Of a stretch of 8,424 nucleotides of DNA, positions 1-6,914 are shown piece after piece (position 1 is the stretch's first letter; each line of letters starts with the position of its first letter). The position numbers and the translations under genes are program-made. The notes beneath the pieces were generated by a model. The model was given only the letters and a program-made list of their open reading frames with translations, had not been told where the DNA came from and searched no databases. The stretch is from an uncultured Gammaproteobacteria bacterium (GTDB taxonomy: Bacteria > Pseudomonadota > Gammaproteobacteria > Arenicellales > Poriferihabitantaceae). Location of the stretch: contig CALIFM010000151.1 of the NCBI GenBank assembly GCA_938021685.1, positions 1 through 8,424 of the forward strand, read 5' to 3'.

Positions 1-1
1 G

Positions 2-199
2 GGCCCTAAAAATCTCGATGCCAACCAATTAGCGGTACGCGCTAAAGAAAAAGGAATTTTGATTGAGCCGGGCAAAATATTTTTCCACGGCGAGAACCGC
101 CCCAAGAACTACTTCCGTTTAGGTTTTTCGTCAATCTCAGAAGAAAAAATTGATATGGGTTTGCCGATCTTGGCTAAGCTAATCAAAACAATTAAATAG
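2..199 (+). CDS. PLP-dependent aminotransferase-fold protein, probably MocR-type regulator (3' end only)
   Basis: An open frame enters from the left edge and reads 65 residues to a TAG stop. The visible part has the pattern of the small C-terminal lobe of fold-type I aminotransferases: a KGILIEPG stretch (residues 18-25), then FFHGENRPKNYFRLGFSS (27-44) and a helix-like tail ending in KLIKTIK. The FRLGFSS motif is typical of MocR/PdxR-like proteins, in which an N-terminal GntR-type winged helix is joined to an aminotransferase-like domain that senses or uses pyridoxal phosphate. The DNA-binding part would lie upstream, outside the window, so a plain aminotransferase cannot be excluded. The gene converges on the dehydrogenase gene with only 15 bp between the stop codons, and no clear terminator is seen there. 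Confidence 0.72.
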   Translation, partial: GPKNLDANQLAVRAKEKGILIEPGKIFFHGENRPKNYFRLGFSSISEEKIDMGLPILAKLIKTIK

Positions 200-214
200 A
201 GCGCACCTACTAGG

Positions 215-2680
215 CTAGCCACGCATGCGCAAGGCTTTCGGGTCGTATAAGGCGCTTAAGCTGGTTTTAACAGGCACTGGCACGCCTGCCACATCAACTT
301 CAAATTTGGCACCATTCAAATAAGCTTTATCAATCACTTCATCTTGATGGATATAGCCCAAACCTACCGAGCCACCGAGTGCATGGCCGTAATTGCCTGA
401 AGTTAAATGACCGACAATTTTACCATCGCGTAATATCGGCTCATGGTGGTACAACATCGCCTCTGGATCTTGCAGCAAAAACTGCACCAAACGCTTGTGC
501 TTCCACGACTCAGTGTCTTCTTGCTTAGCAATGGCATCATAGCCAATAAAGCGGATATCTTTCTTCATGTCACACACAAAACCTAAGCCTGCCTCTAAAG
601 GCGTATCCACATTGGCTACGTCATGCCCCATGTGCACAAACTTTTTCTCCAAACGGCACGAATCTAATGCGTGCAAGCCTGCCATCTTCAACCCAAATGC
701 TTGGCTTTTTTCCCATAAGTAATCGAAAGCATGGCGTGCTTGATCAGTGGGGATATACAGTTCCCAACCTAACTCACCGACAAACGACACCCGAAAGGCG
801 CGGCCCACAGCGCTGCCCAATTCTATACGTTGGCTGGCACCGAAAGGAAAAGCCTCATTGGATAAATCATTATCGATTACTGTTTCCAACAACGCGCGAC
901 TGTTTGGCCCCATCACTCCCATGATTGCCCAACTGTTAGTGATGTCAGTCACAAAGCAATGTGAATCAGGATCGATGTGGCGACTCAGCCATTCCAAGTC
1001 TTTATTAGTCACTGCTGCGCCGCTAACTACCCAGTATTCATTTTCTTGGATGCGAGTAACCGTTAAATCTGCTTCTACGCCACCATCTTCGTTAAGCCAA
1101 TGGGTATACACAATCTTGCCTAACGGTACGTCCACATTGGCTGAACAAATACGTTGTAACTGCGCACAGCTGTCTTTACCTTGTACCAAATACTTTGAAA
1201 AACTGCTTTGGTCGAACATTACTACATTCTCGCGTGCTGCCATGTGCTCAGCAGCCGAATACTCGAACCAGTTTTGCTTACCAAAACTGTACTCATACTT
1301 CGGTTCTACACCTTCTGGCGCAAACCAATTAGGGCGCTCCCAACCCGCTGCCTCACCAAAACAAGCATTGTGAGCAAGCAAGCGCTCATGCAACGGCGAG
1401 TGGCGCACGTCACGTGAAGTTTCAAATTGGCGAAAGGGGTAATGATTTTCATACAACAAGCCCAGAGACTCGGTTACGCGCTGCTCCAGGTAATGTTTTG
1501 TACCTTGAAAGGAATAGGCACGGCGAATATCATTGCCGCCTAAGTCATCTGGCATCTTAGCCGCATCCATCCACTGCGCTAGTGAATAACCCAGGCCACC
1601 TGATGTTTGAATACCGACCGAGTTAAGCCCTGCAGCCACGTAATAATTTTTAAGCTCAGGCGCTTCACCCATATGAAACTGATCATCTGGAGTAAAGCTT
1701 TCTGGCCCGCAAAAAAACGTACGCCAGCCGGCGTCTTGCAACATAGGTACGCGCTGCATCGCGGCTTCTAGCACAGGCATAAGCTGCGCTTCCATGTCAC
1801 CTTCTAATTCATCAAAGCTAAAATCCTCCGGTACTGCTAAGCCTGCCTCACCCCATGCCACAGCCTTTTTTTCAAATGCACCCACTAAAATGCTGCCCGC
1901 GTCTTGCTTAAAGTAAGCGCAGTTATCATGATCACGCAACACAGGCAAAGAGTTTGGCAGGTCGGCCATCTTCTCCGTTACTGCATAATAATGTTCACAA
2001 GCATGTAGCGGCACATTCACGCCCGCTTTTTTGCCCAGCTGATGCGCCCACAGACCACCGCAATTGACAACAAAGTCTGCTGTAATTTCACCATGATCAG
2101 TCACCACTCCAGTCACTTTTCCTGTTTGCTGAGTAATGCTTTCCACTAGCACACCTTCAATACACTTTGCACCGCGCCCGCGCGCACCTTTGATAAAGGC
2201 CATGGTCACGTCAATGGGGCTGGCATAGCCGTCTTGTGCCACCCATGATGCGCCTAACATGTCGTCGATGTTCAGCAGTGGATAGTGCTCTTTGGCCTCT
2301 TGTGGGCTGATGATATCTACTTGAGTCACTCCAAAGGCGTTATTCATTGCTGCCACGCGCTTGATTTCCTCAAAACGTGCCTCTGAATGCGCCACCGTAA
2401 TCGAACCCACCTGCCGAAAGCCTGTTGCCTGCCCCGTTTCTTGCTCAATCTCTTTGAGCAATGACATTGAGTACTCACACAATTTAGCCTGCGCCTCGTT
2501 AGCACGCATGGTGCCAATCAGACCAGCAGCATGCCAAGTGGTACCACAACTAAATTGCTTACGCTCGAGCAGCACAACATCTTGCCAGCCTTGCTTAGCA
2601 AGGTGGTAGGCCACACTGGCGCCGATAACACCGCCACCAATGATGACAGCGCTGGCTTTATTTGGAAGAGAGATGCTCAT
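215..2680 (-). CDS. FAD-dependent oxidoreductase with GcvT domain (dimethylglycine/sarcosine dehydrogenase family)
   Basis: This 821-residue protein is full length for the family (about 800-850). It begins with an FAD-binding Rossmann fold: VIIGGGVIG at 12-20 and the acidic residue E39 ending the second strand. GTTWHAAGL follows at 46-54; in dimethylglycine and sarcosine dehydrogenases the His of this motif (here H50) carries covalently bound FAD. The DAO-type domain runs to about 380, followed by the linker domain with GWERPNWFAP (446-455). The second half resembles the glycine-cleavage T-protein: D538 in ADLTV, MGPNSRALLE (590-599), FVGELGWELYIP (633-644), DSCRLEKKF (673-681) and TPLEAGLGF (693-701), with a GcvT C-terminal barrel to the end. 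Known members oxidatively demethylate N-methylated glycines and pass the methyl carbon to tetrahydrofolate in the cytoplasm. The exact substrate is not determinable here. I chose the ATG at 2680 because family members start a few residues before the Rossmann motif. An in-frame GTG at 2749, adding 23 AT-rich-coded residues, has a better ribosome-binding site and remains possible. Confidence 0.9.
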   Translation of the reverse strand: MSISLPNKASAVIIGGGVIGASVAYHLAKQGWQDVVLLERKQFSCGTTWHAAGLIGTMRANEAQAKLCEYSMSLLKEIEQETGQATGFRQVGSITVAHSEARFEEIKRVAAMNNAFGVTQVDIISPQEAKEHYPLLNIDDMLGASWVAQDGYASPIDVTMAFIKGARGRGAKCIEGVLVESITQQTGKVTGVVTDHGEITADFVVNCGGLWAHQLGKKAGVNVPLHACEHYYAVTEKMADLPNSLPVLRDHDNCAYFKQDAGSILVGAFEKKAVAWGEAGLAVPEDFSFDELEGDMEAQLMPVLEAAMQRVPMLQDAGWRTFFCGPESFTPDDQFHMGEAPELKNYYVAAGLNSVGIQTSGGLGYSLAQWMDAAKMPDDLGGNDIRRAYSFQGTKHYLEQRVTESLGLLYENHYPFRQFETSRDVRHSPLHERLLAHNACFGEAAGWERPNWFAPEGVEPKYEYSFGKQNWFEYSAAEHMAARENVVMFDQSSFSKYLVQGKDSCAQLQRICSANVDVPLGKIVYTHWLNEDGGVEADLTVTRIQENEYWVVSGAAVTNKDLEWLSRHIDPDSHCFVTDITNSWAIMGVMGPNSRALLETVIDNDLSNEAFPFGASQRIELGSAVGRAFRVSFVGELGWELYIPTDQARHAFDYLWEKSQAFGLKMAGLHALDSCRLEKKFVHMGHDVANVDTPLEAGLGFVCDMKKDIRFIGYDAIAKQEDTESWKHKRLVQFLLQDPEAMLYHHEPILRDGKIVGHLTSGNYGHALGGSVGLGYIHQDEVIDKAYLNGAKFEVDVAGVPVPVKTSLSALYDPKALRMRG

Positions 2681-2754
2681 GATAATTGTATTATAGTGAT
2701 TAATTTGCGAAAGCAGTTTGCTGCTATATCTAGTTATATTCTCCAACACAAAAA

Positions 2755-2760
2755 CCTTCT
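2755..2760 (-). promoter_or_regulatory. Possible ribosome-binding site for the upstream GTG start of the dehydrogenase
   Basis: On the reverse strand AGAAGG lies 5 nt before an in-frame GTG (2747-2749), directly followed by a TTG. The ATG at 2680, favoured on homology, has no purine-rich site before it. This site is therefore the main argument for a 23-residue N-terminal extension of the flavoprotein. It may also be chance in an A/T-rich intergenic stretch. Confidence 0.35.
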
Positions 2761-2774
2761 TTTTATAGCCGACT

Positions 2775-2802
2775 AATATACTGACTTAAGCGACCATAGC
2801 AA
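2775..2802 (-). promoter_or_regulatory. Candidate sigma-70 promoter of the dehydrogenase gene
   Basis: Reading the reverse strand, TTGCTA (2797-2802, 4 of 6 to the -35 consensus) is separated by 16 nt from TATATT (2775-2780, 5 of 6 to the -10 consensus). Transcription would start near 2768, upstream of the AGAAGG site and of both possible start codons. The spacer and -10 contain CTAAT on the forward strand (2773-2777), the short core described for E. coli GcvA binding. Such a short word is weak evidence by itself. Confidence 0.35.
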
Positions 2803-2823
2803 CGCAAATTTGCAATGCTTTTG

Positions 2824-2852
2824 TTGGCATCAATTACAACTTCGCTTAGATA
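2824..2852 (+). promoter_or_regulatory. Candidate promoter of the LysR-type regulator gene
   Basis: TTGGCA (2824-2829, 5 of 6 to the -35 consensus) is followed after 17 nt by TAGATA (2847-2852), a poor -10 match with 3 of 6 positions. A start near 2859 would leave a leader of about 50 nt before the ATG at 2909. The weak -10 would fit an activator-dependent or repressed promoter, but could also mean the real promoter is elsewhere in the intergenic region. Confidence 0.25.
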
Positions 2853-2868
2853 AACTGTGCAATTCTAA
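2846..2868. promoter_or_regulatory. Candidate LysR-type operator dyad
   Basis: TTAGA (2846-2850) and TCTAA (2864-2868) form a perfect 5-bp inverted repeat separated by 13 bp, ending 40 bp before the LysR-type regulator's ATG. The dyad overlaps the candidate -10 and start site of the regulator gene, a usual place for autoregulation in LysR families. The spacing is close to, but not exactly, the classical T-N11-A pattern. The assignment is an inference from symmetry and position. Confidence 0.3.
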
Positions 2869-2908
2869 ATATCTGTACGGTAAAATGATCAAAAACAAGA
2901 GAACCGAC

Positions 2909-3835
2909 ATGGCCATACGTTTCCCTCCCATCTCGGCGCTGCGCGCCCTGGAAGCCGCTGCGCGTTTAAAAAGCTATGCGCGCGCAGCCGAAGAATTACA
3001 CGTAACCCAAAGCGCCATCAGCCACCAAATCAAGCAAGCCGAAGAAATATGGGGCCTTAAATTATTTGCCCAAGAAGGCCGCACTCGAGTGCCCACTGCA
3101 GCAGGCAACACCATTGTACCGATTGTGCGCGATTTTGTGCAACGCTTAAGCTCTTCCATAGAAGATCTCAAAGAAGAACACCCATCAAATACCTTGCGGA
3201 TAAGCTTATTACAGTCTTTTGGCATGAAATGGCTCGTGCCTCGCTTAGGTCATTTTAACGCCTTAAACCCGCAGTCAGAAATTTGGTTATCCACTTCGGT
3301 CGAATTAGCTGACATACAAAATGGCGAAGCAGACATCGCATTACGTCTAGGCTATGGCGATTGGCCCGGTGTATATGCCGAGAAAATTCTTGATGAAAAA
3401 GTATTCCCCGTATGCAATCCCTACTTTATTGAGCAAAATGGTTTGCCTGAAACAGCAACTGATTTAATGAATTACCCATTATTCAGACGCGATGGCAAAA
3501 GCATTGCACCGCGCTGGCGCGATTGGTTTGCCCATGCCGGCGTTTCAATGGACGCCTTTCCTTCTGGCATTACTTTTGCAGATAGCTCTATGGCCATCCA
3601 AGCCGCCATCGACGGCCTTGGCATTGCGCTGGCTCGCAGCGCACACGTTTTAGATGACATCGCGGCTGGACGACTTATTCACCTCTGCCCGGAGGTTGAA
3701 TACAATTCTGACTTGTCCTATTACTTCATATGCAACTTAGGCGCAGAAAACGAGCCTAATATCAAACTATTTAAAGACTGGCTAATTAAGGAAGCACGTG
3801 TATCACAGAAGCAATTCGATAAAAATGCAATGTGA
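2909..3835 (+). CDS. LysR-family transcriptional regulator, GcvA-like
   Basis: The 308-residue product matches the usual size of LysR regulators (about 300; E. coli GcvA is about 305). The N-terminus FPPISALRALEAAARL (5-20), then SYARAAEELHVTQSAISHQI (22-41) with LKLFAQEGR, is the winged helix-turn-helix as it appears in the GcvA subgroup. Residues from about 92 to 300 form the periplasmic-binding-protein-like effector domain, including the GEADIALRLGYGDWPG segment typical of GcvA-like proteins. I chose the ATG at 2909 because an AAGAGAA purine stretch lies 5 nt before it and the conserved region begins at once. In-frame ATGs at 2810 and 2885 would add poorly conserved residues. It is divergent from the dehydrogenase gene, the classical arrangement of a LysR regulator with its target, so control of that gene is likely but inferred. 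GcvA-like proteins have many targets, so the name gcvA is not assigned. Confidence 0.92.
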   Translation: MAIRFPPISALRALEAAARLKSYARAAEELHVTQSAISHQIKQAEEIWGLKLFAQEGRTRVPTAAGNTIVPIVRDFVQRLSSSIEDLKEEHPSNTLRISLLQSFGMKWLVPRLGHFNALNPQSEIWLSTSVELADIQNGEADIALRLGYGDWPGVYAEKILDEKVFPVCNPYFIEQNGLPETATDLMNYPLFRRDGKSIAPRWRDWFAHAGVSMDAFPSGITFADSSMAIQAAIDGLGIALARSAHVLDDIAAGRLIHLCPEVEYNSDLSYYFICNLGAENEPNIKLFKDWLIKEARVSQKQFDKNAM

Positions 3836-3897
3836 CTGAACAGTTTTTACGCTGGTACTGGGCGCCTAAAAATTATTTTCCATGTGACTATACGCTA

Positions 3898-5793
3898 CTA
3901 AGAAATGTCGTGTTTTAGTGCTCTAGTTGATACCGCTTCTTGCTCTAATTGTTGCATAATTTTTGCAACTTGTTTTGCCTCAGTGGCGTCTGCTAGCATT
4001 TCACTAAAATGCAGTGTGACAGCTCGCCTTAATTTAGGTTTCGGCCCATCGTCTTTTGCTTTACAACGTGACAACACGCTACCGTGCATACCATCAATAT
4101 AAAACACATAGAGTGCTGCGCCACTGCCCTCTAGGCTGTACTCAAAACCACGCTTTATTTCACTTAGCTCACCGTCATAGCTAATTTGCCCTTCTGGAAA
4201 CAAGCAAACTACTTCATCATTGACTAGAGCGGCGTTAATATCTTGAATCGCTTTTTTACTACGTTTAGCAGAAATGGGGATGGTTTGAAAATGCTCTAAA
4301 GGCCATTTTAAAAACCATTTTTCATGGAATACACGATCAATCACAAACCGAATAGGGCGATCGAGTAACATTTGAATCAAGGCCCAATCAAGCCAGCTTA
4401 TATGGCTACCCAGCAGCAACACGCCACCTTTAGGTAACATCGGCAGATTTCTTGCACTGACATCATATCGCAAGCGAAACAAACCCGTTAGCACCAGTTG
4501 CACTAATTTCCTGAAATAAGTCTTAAGTAACCATATCGTGCCTATTGCAGCAACAGTGGCCATAAAATAAAACAGCCAACGGCTGCTAAAGCCAAGTAAT
4601 GCGATACCAATCGTGATCGCTAAAAAGCCGAGCATGCTGATATTTTGCAGCCAATTATTGCCCGCCAATACCGTGCCTAGTTTTGCCTCGGGAGCACGTT
4701 CTTGAATCAGCGCATTCAGCGGCACAATAAAACAGGCGCCAAAAAAACCAACGGCGAAGAAATCAAAGGCCAACGCAGCCTTACTATCAAGATATGTCAG
4801 CAACAATAAGGCAAGGGTCATACCCAATGCTCCAAAAGGAATAAAACCTACTCTTGATGCTGAGTTAGCCAAACGACTAACAAGCAGAGAGCCACCTAAG
4901 ATACCAAATCCAGAGCTGCCGATAATCCCCTGAATAACAACGGTATTTAACTCATTTAAATGTACTTTCGCATACGCTGGAAAAGCGGCAAGCAGCATTT
5001 GTGAAATACCCCAGAACAAGCTTAAACCTAAAATACACAGCATGATCACCTTGCTGCTAAATACGGCAGCTAAATTATTTTTGAGCACTTGTCCTTTGAA
5101 GTATTGTTTAAGCTCAAAACGGCTGCGCTCTGATCTAGCCTTGTCTTTGGGCAAGCGATAAGCAGTGATTAATTCAGCCACACTGCAAATAATAAGCAAC
5201 CACGCAGCAGGTGCGATCAGGCGCAGTATGTCCGATTCTGATTGATAAGTTTGCTCAGCTAAGAAATATTCAAACAAGACTGAGAATACGATGGTACCCA
5301 ACAAAATAGCAATAATAGTAGTGGCCTGCACTAAGGCGTTACCTGCTGTTAGCAGCTTTTTACCTACTAATTGACGGATATAGCCATATTTTGCCGGCGA
5401 ATAGATGGTGCTTTGCACTGCTAGCACTAGAGTCATACCAAACGTCCACTTATAGGCACCAATGTAGTAAAACAGGCATATGAGGCAGGTAATTACTGTC
5501 GCCATCCAAGCGCTAAAACGCATCACTTTAATGAAAGCAAAGCGATCAGAAATAAACGCTGCAGGTGAAAATAGCAGTACATAAGGCAGTAAAATCATTG
5601 CATTAACAGCCGCAATCAAAATGATTTGCTTCTGTCCATCGTATACCTTAAATACAGTGTTTTGGATAATGATTTTATGCCCAAGATCCACAAAAGCATT
5701 CAAAAACAGCATCAATAAATAGGGTTTGAAACCCAATATTTTGCTCACCGATGGCGATACTTTTGTAGATACATTCACAGCGGCTTTATCCAC
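3898..5793 (-). CDS. LplT-like MFS transporter fused to PlsC-type acyltransferase
   Basis: With the GTG start at 5793 the product has 631 residues in two parts. Residues 20-430 are hydrophobic with about 12 membrane segments and resemble the lysophospholipid flippase LplT: FLNAFVDLGHKIIIQNTVFK near the first helix and a TIYSPAKYG motif at about 129-137. Residues 440-610 form a glycerolipid acyltransferase domain with the HX4D motif (H464, D469 in GSHISWLDW) and FPEGQ (532-536), both required for acyl transfer. In E. coli LplT imports lysophospholipids across the inner membrane and Aas re-acylates them; here transport and acylation appear joined, without the acyl-ACP synthetase domain found in longer relatives. 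The start is uncertain: the GTG overlaps the end of xerD by 8 bp, suggesting translational coupling. A GTG at 5778 or an ATG at 5841 (56-bp overlap) are alternatives, and none has a strong ribosome-binding site. The gene converges on the LysR gene across 62 bp. Confidence 0.88.
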   Translation of the reverse strand: MDKAAVNVSTKVSPSVSKILGFKPYLLMLFLNAFVDLGHKIIIQNTVFKVYDGQKQIILIAAVNAMILLPYVLLFSPAAFISDRFAFIKVMRFSAWMATVITCLICLFYYIGAYKWTFGMTLVLAVQSTIYSPAKYGYIRQLVGKKLLTAGNALVQATTIIAILLGTIVFSVLFEYFLAEQTYQSESDILRLIAPAAWLLIICSVAELITAYRLPKDKARSERSRFELKQYFKGQVLKNNLAAVFSSKVIMLCILGLSLFWGISQMLLAAFPAYAKVHLNELNTVVIQGIIGSSGFGILGGSLLVSRLANSASRVGFIPFGALGMTLALLLLTYLDSKAALAFDFFAVGFFGACFIVPLNALIQERAPEAKLGTVLAGNNWLQNISMLGFLAITIGIALLGFSSRWLFYFMATVAAIGTIWLLKTYFRKLVQLVLTGLFRLRYDVSARNLPMLPKGGVLLLGSHISWLDWALIQMLLDRPIRFVIDRVFHEKWFLKWPLEHFQTIPISAKRSKKAIQDINAALVNDEVVCLFPEGQISYDGELSEIKRGFEYSLEGSGAALYVFYIDGMHGSVLSRCKAKDDGPKPKLRRAVTLHFSEMLADATEAKQVAKIMQQLEQEAVSTRALKHDIS

Positions 5794-6697
5794 GAGGATG
5801 ATGCTCTTTGTGCAAAGCTTGCAGCCGCGCTTTAGCGACATGGGTATAGATTTGCGTGGTAGATAAGTCTGAGTGACCAAGCATCATTTGCAAAGTGCGC
5901 AGGTCAGCGCCATGATTAAGTAAGTGTGTGGCAAAAGCGTGGCGTAATGTGTGCGGTGAAACAGGGCTGGTGATGCCCGCTATTATGGCGTAGCGTTTGA
6001 TATTTTGCCAAAAAGCTTGGCGGCTCATGCCCTGGCCGCGCTTGGTGATAAACAAGGCTGCACTTTTGGTATTACGACATAGCTCGCCACGCGCCGTGTC
6101 CAAATAAAGCTTGATCGACTTCAGGGCGATCTCACCCACCGGAACTAAACGTTCTTTATTGCCTTTACCGACCACCTTAATCACCCCTACCTCCGTATTA
6201 ATCTGTCCGATCTCTAAACTGATGAGTTCTGACACTCGCAGGCCCGACGCATATAGCAATTCAAACATCGCTCGATCACGCAACCCCAAGTTCGATTCGT
6301 CTGGTGCGGCCAGTAGCCGCTCTATTTCCTCTTCAGTCAATGTAGAAGGCAGGCTGCGGCCAATGCTGGGCGGGTCAATGTCGCCGCTTGGGTCGACGCT
6401 TATCAGGTCTTCACGTAAAAGCCAACGATAAAAACGCCGCAAGGATGACAAAGTACGCGCGCCGCTGCGAGCATTTACGCTTTTATTACGTACCGCTAAA
6501 AATGCGACCAATTGAGGCTTATTAGCCGTTAAAAGCTGTCCGCCTTGAAGCTGCAATTGCCGTGCAGCAATTTCCAAATCGCTACGATAGGCCGCAAGTG
6601 AATTTTGACTCAGGCCTGACTCCATCCACACGGACTCTAGGAAACGATCAATGAGATCACTGTCAGTAGAGTTTAGAGGCGTTTTGTTTGCAGTCAT
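5786..6697 (-). CDS. xerD: Site-specific tyrosine recombinase XerD
   Basis: The 303-residue product matches E. coli XerD (298). An N-terminal SAM-like core-binding domain covers about 12-100 and the catalytic domain about 118-300. All expected catalytic residues are present: R154 in ASGLRVSEL, K178 in VVGKGNKER, H249 and R252 in SPHTLRHAFATH, H275 in MLGHSDLST, and the nucleophile Y284 in TQIYTHV. With XerC, XerD resolves chromosome dimers at the dif site under FtsK control. XerD is preferred over XerC because of the SPHTLRHAFATHLLNHGADL and QIYTHVAKARL patterns and the neighbourhood: in pseudomonads xerD also lies next to the rplS operon. Here the following gene is the transporter-acyltransferase fusion rather than dsbC. 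The ATG at 6697 has only a weak GAG upstream. I see no clear promoter in the 217 bp before it, which contain the rplS terminator. Confidence 0.93.
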   Translation of the reverse strand: MTANKTPLNSTDSDLIDRFLESVWMESGLSQNSLAAYRSDLEIAARQLQLQGGQLLTANKPQLVAFLAVRNKSVNARSGARTLSSLRRFYRWLLREDLISVDPSGDIDPPSIGRSLPSTLTEEEIERLLAAPDESNLGLRDRAMFELLYASGLRVSELISLEIGQINTEVGVIKVVGKGNKERLVPVGEIALKSIKLYLDTARGELCRNTKSAALFITKRGQGMSRQAFWQNIKRYAIIAGITSPVSPHTLRHAFATHLLNHGADLRTLQMMLGHSDLSTTQIYTHVAKARLQALHKEHHPRG

Positions 6698-6778
6698 TTG
6701 TGCTCAACAACTGTAGCTCTGGGGAAAGCCAAATTAGAGTGAACAACTAAGAAGAGCATTTGAAGTGATTGGCAAATA

Positions 6779-6870
6779 CAATGCATGGCCGCATTGTGCC
6801 ATGTTTTTGCTACCGCCCCATAGCATAAAACACCATTGATGCACGCTCATTGCGTTCATCAACAGTGTTT
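6779..6870. other. Dyad-rich intergenic segment between rplS and xerD
   Basis: Several inverted repeats crowd this segment. The longest pairs 6828-6841 with 6857-6870: two 6-bp arms with two mismatches between them, and an inner ACGC/GCGT (6843-6846 with 6852-6855). On the reverse strand it ends in GTGTTTT, so it could be a second, weaker terminator after rplS. GCTA/TAGC (6809-6812 with 6821-6824) is a small dyad. CAATGC/GCATTG (6779-6784 with 6791-6796) and CATGGC/GCCATG (6784-6789 with 6798-6803) overlap and cannot form together. The second is followed on the forward strand by five T (6804-6808). No open frame of note lies here. It may be termination, a leader structure for xerD, or a small structured RNA; its function is unknown. 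Confidence 0.5.
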
Positions 6871-6900
6871 AAAAAGATAAGCGCTGAAATAACAGCGCCT
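6871..6900 (-). terminator. Rho-independent terminator of the rimM-trmD-rplS transcript
   Basis: On the reverse strand, 14 nt after the rplS stop, GCGCTG (6893-6898) pairs perfectly with CAGCGC (6881-6886) around a TTATTT loop. One wobble and one A-T pair extend the stem. The tract TTATCTTTTT (6871-6880) follows. Stem, loop size and T-tract are all typical, and the position after the last gene of the operon fits. A smaller 4-bp dyad, GCCG/CGGC (6901-6914), lies between the stop codon and this hairpin. Confidence 0.85.
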
Positions 6901-6914
6901 GCCGATTAAACGGC

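Noticed and set aside
200..220. GGCTAGCC palindrome at the junction of the two convergent genes on the left
   Set aside because: It is an 8-bp loop-less palindrome without a T-tract, and overlaps the dehydrogenase stop; not a usable terminator or a credible attachment site.
747..1373. Forward-strand open frame of 208 codons inside the dehydrogenase gene
   Set aside because: It lies fully antisense to the well-supported GcvT half of the flavoprotein; its translation shows no recognisable domain and it has no upstream signals.
3836..3897. Possible bidirectional terminator between the LysR gene and the fusion gene
   Set aside because: ACTG-AA-CAGT followed by TTTTT (3835-3848) would need an impossible 2-nt loop, and GGCGCC (3861-3866) has no loop. 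No stable hairpin with a T-tract is convincing on either strand.
6111..6431. Forward-strand open frame of 106 codons opposite xerD
   Set aside because: It is the complement of conserved XerD catalytic-domain sequence, with a low-complexity Ser/Arg-rich translation and no ribosome-binding site.
5786..6697. Tyrosine recombinase as the integrase of a mobile element
   Set aside because: Length, motifs and the rplS-operon neighbourhood identify housekeeping XerD. No tRNA target, direct repeats or cargo genes are seen.
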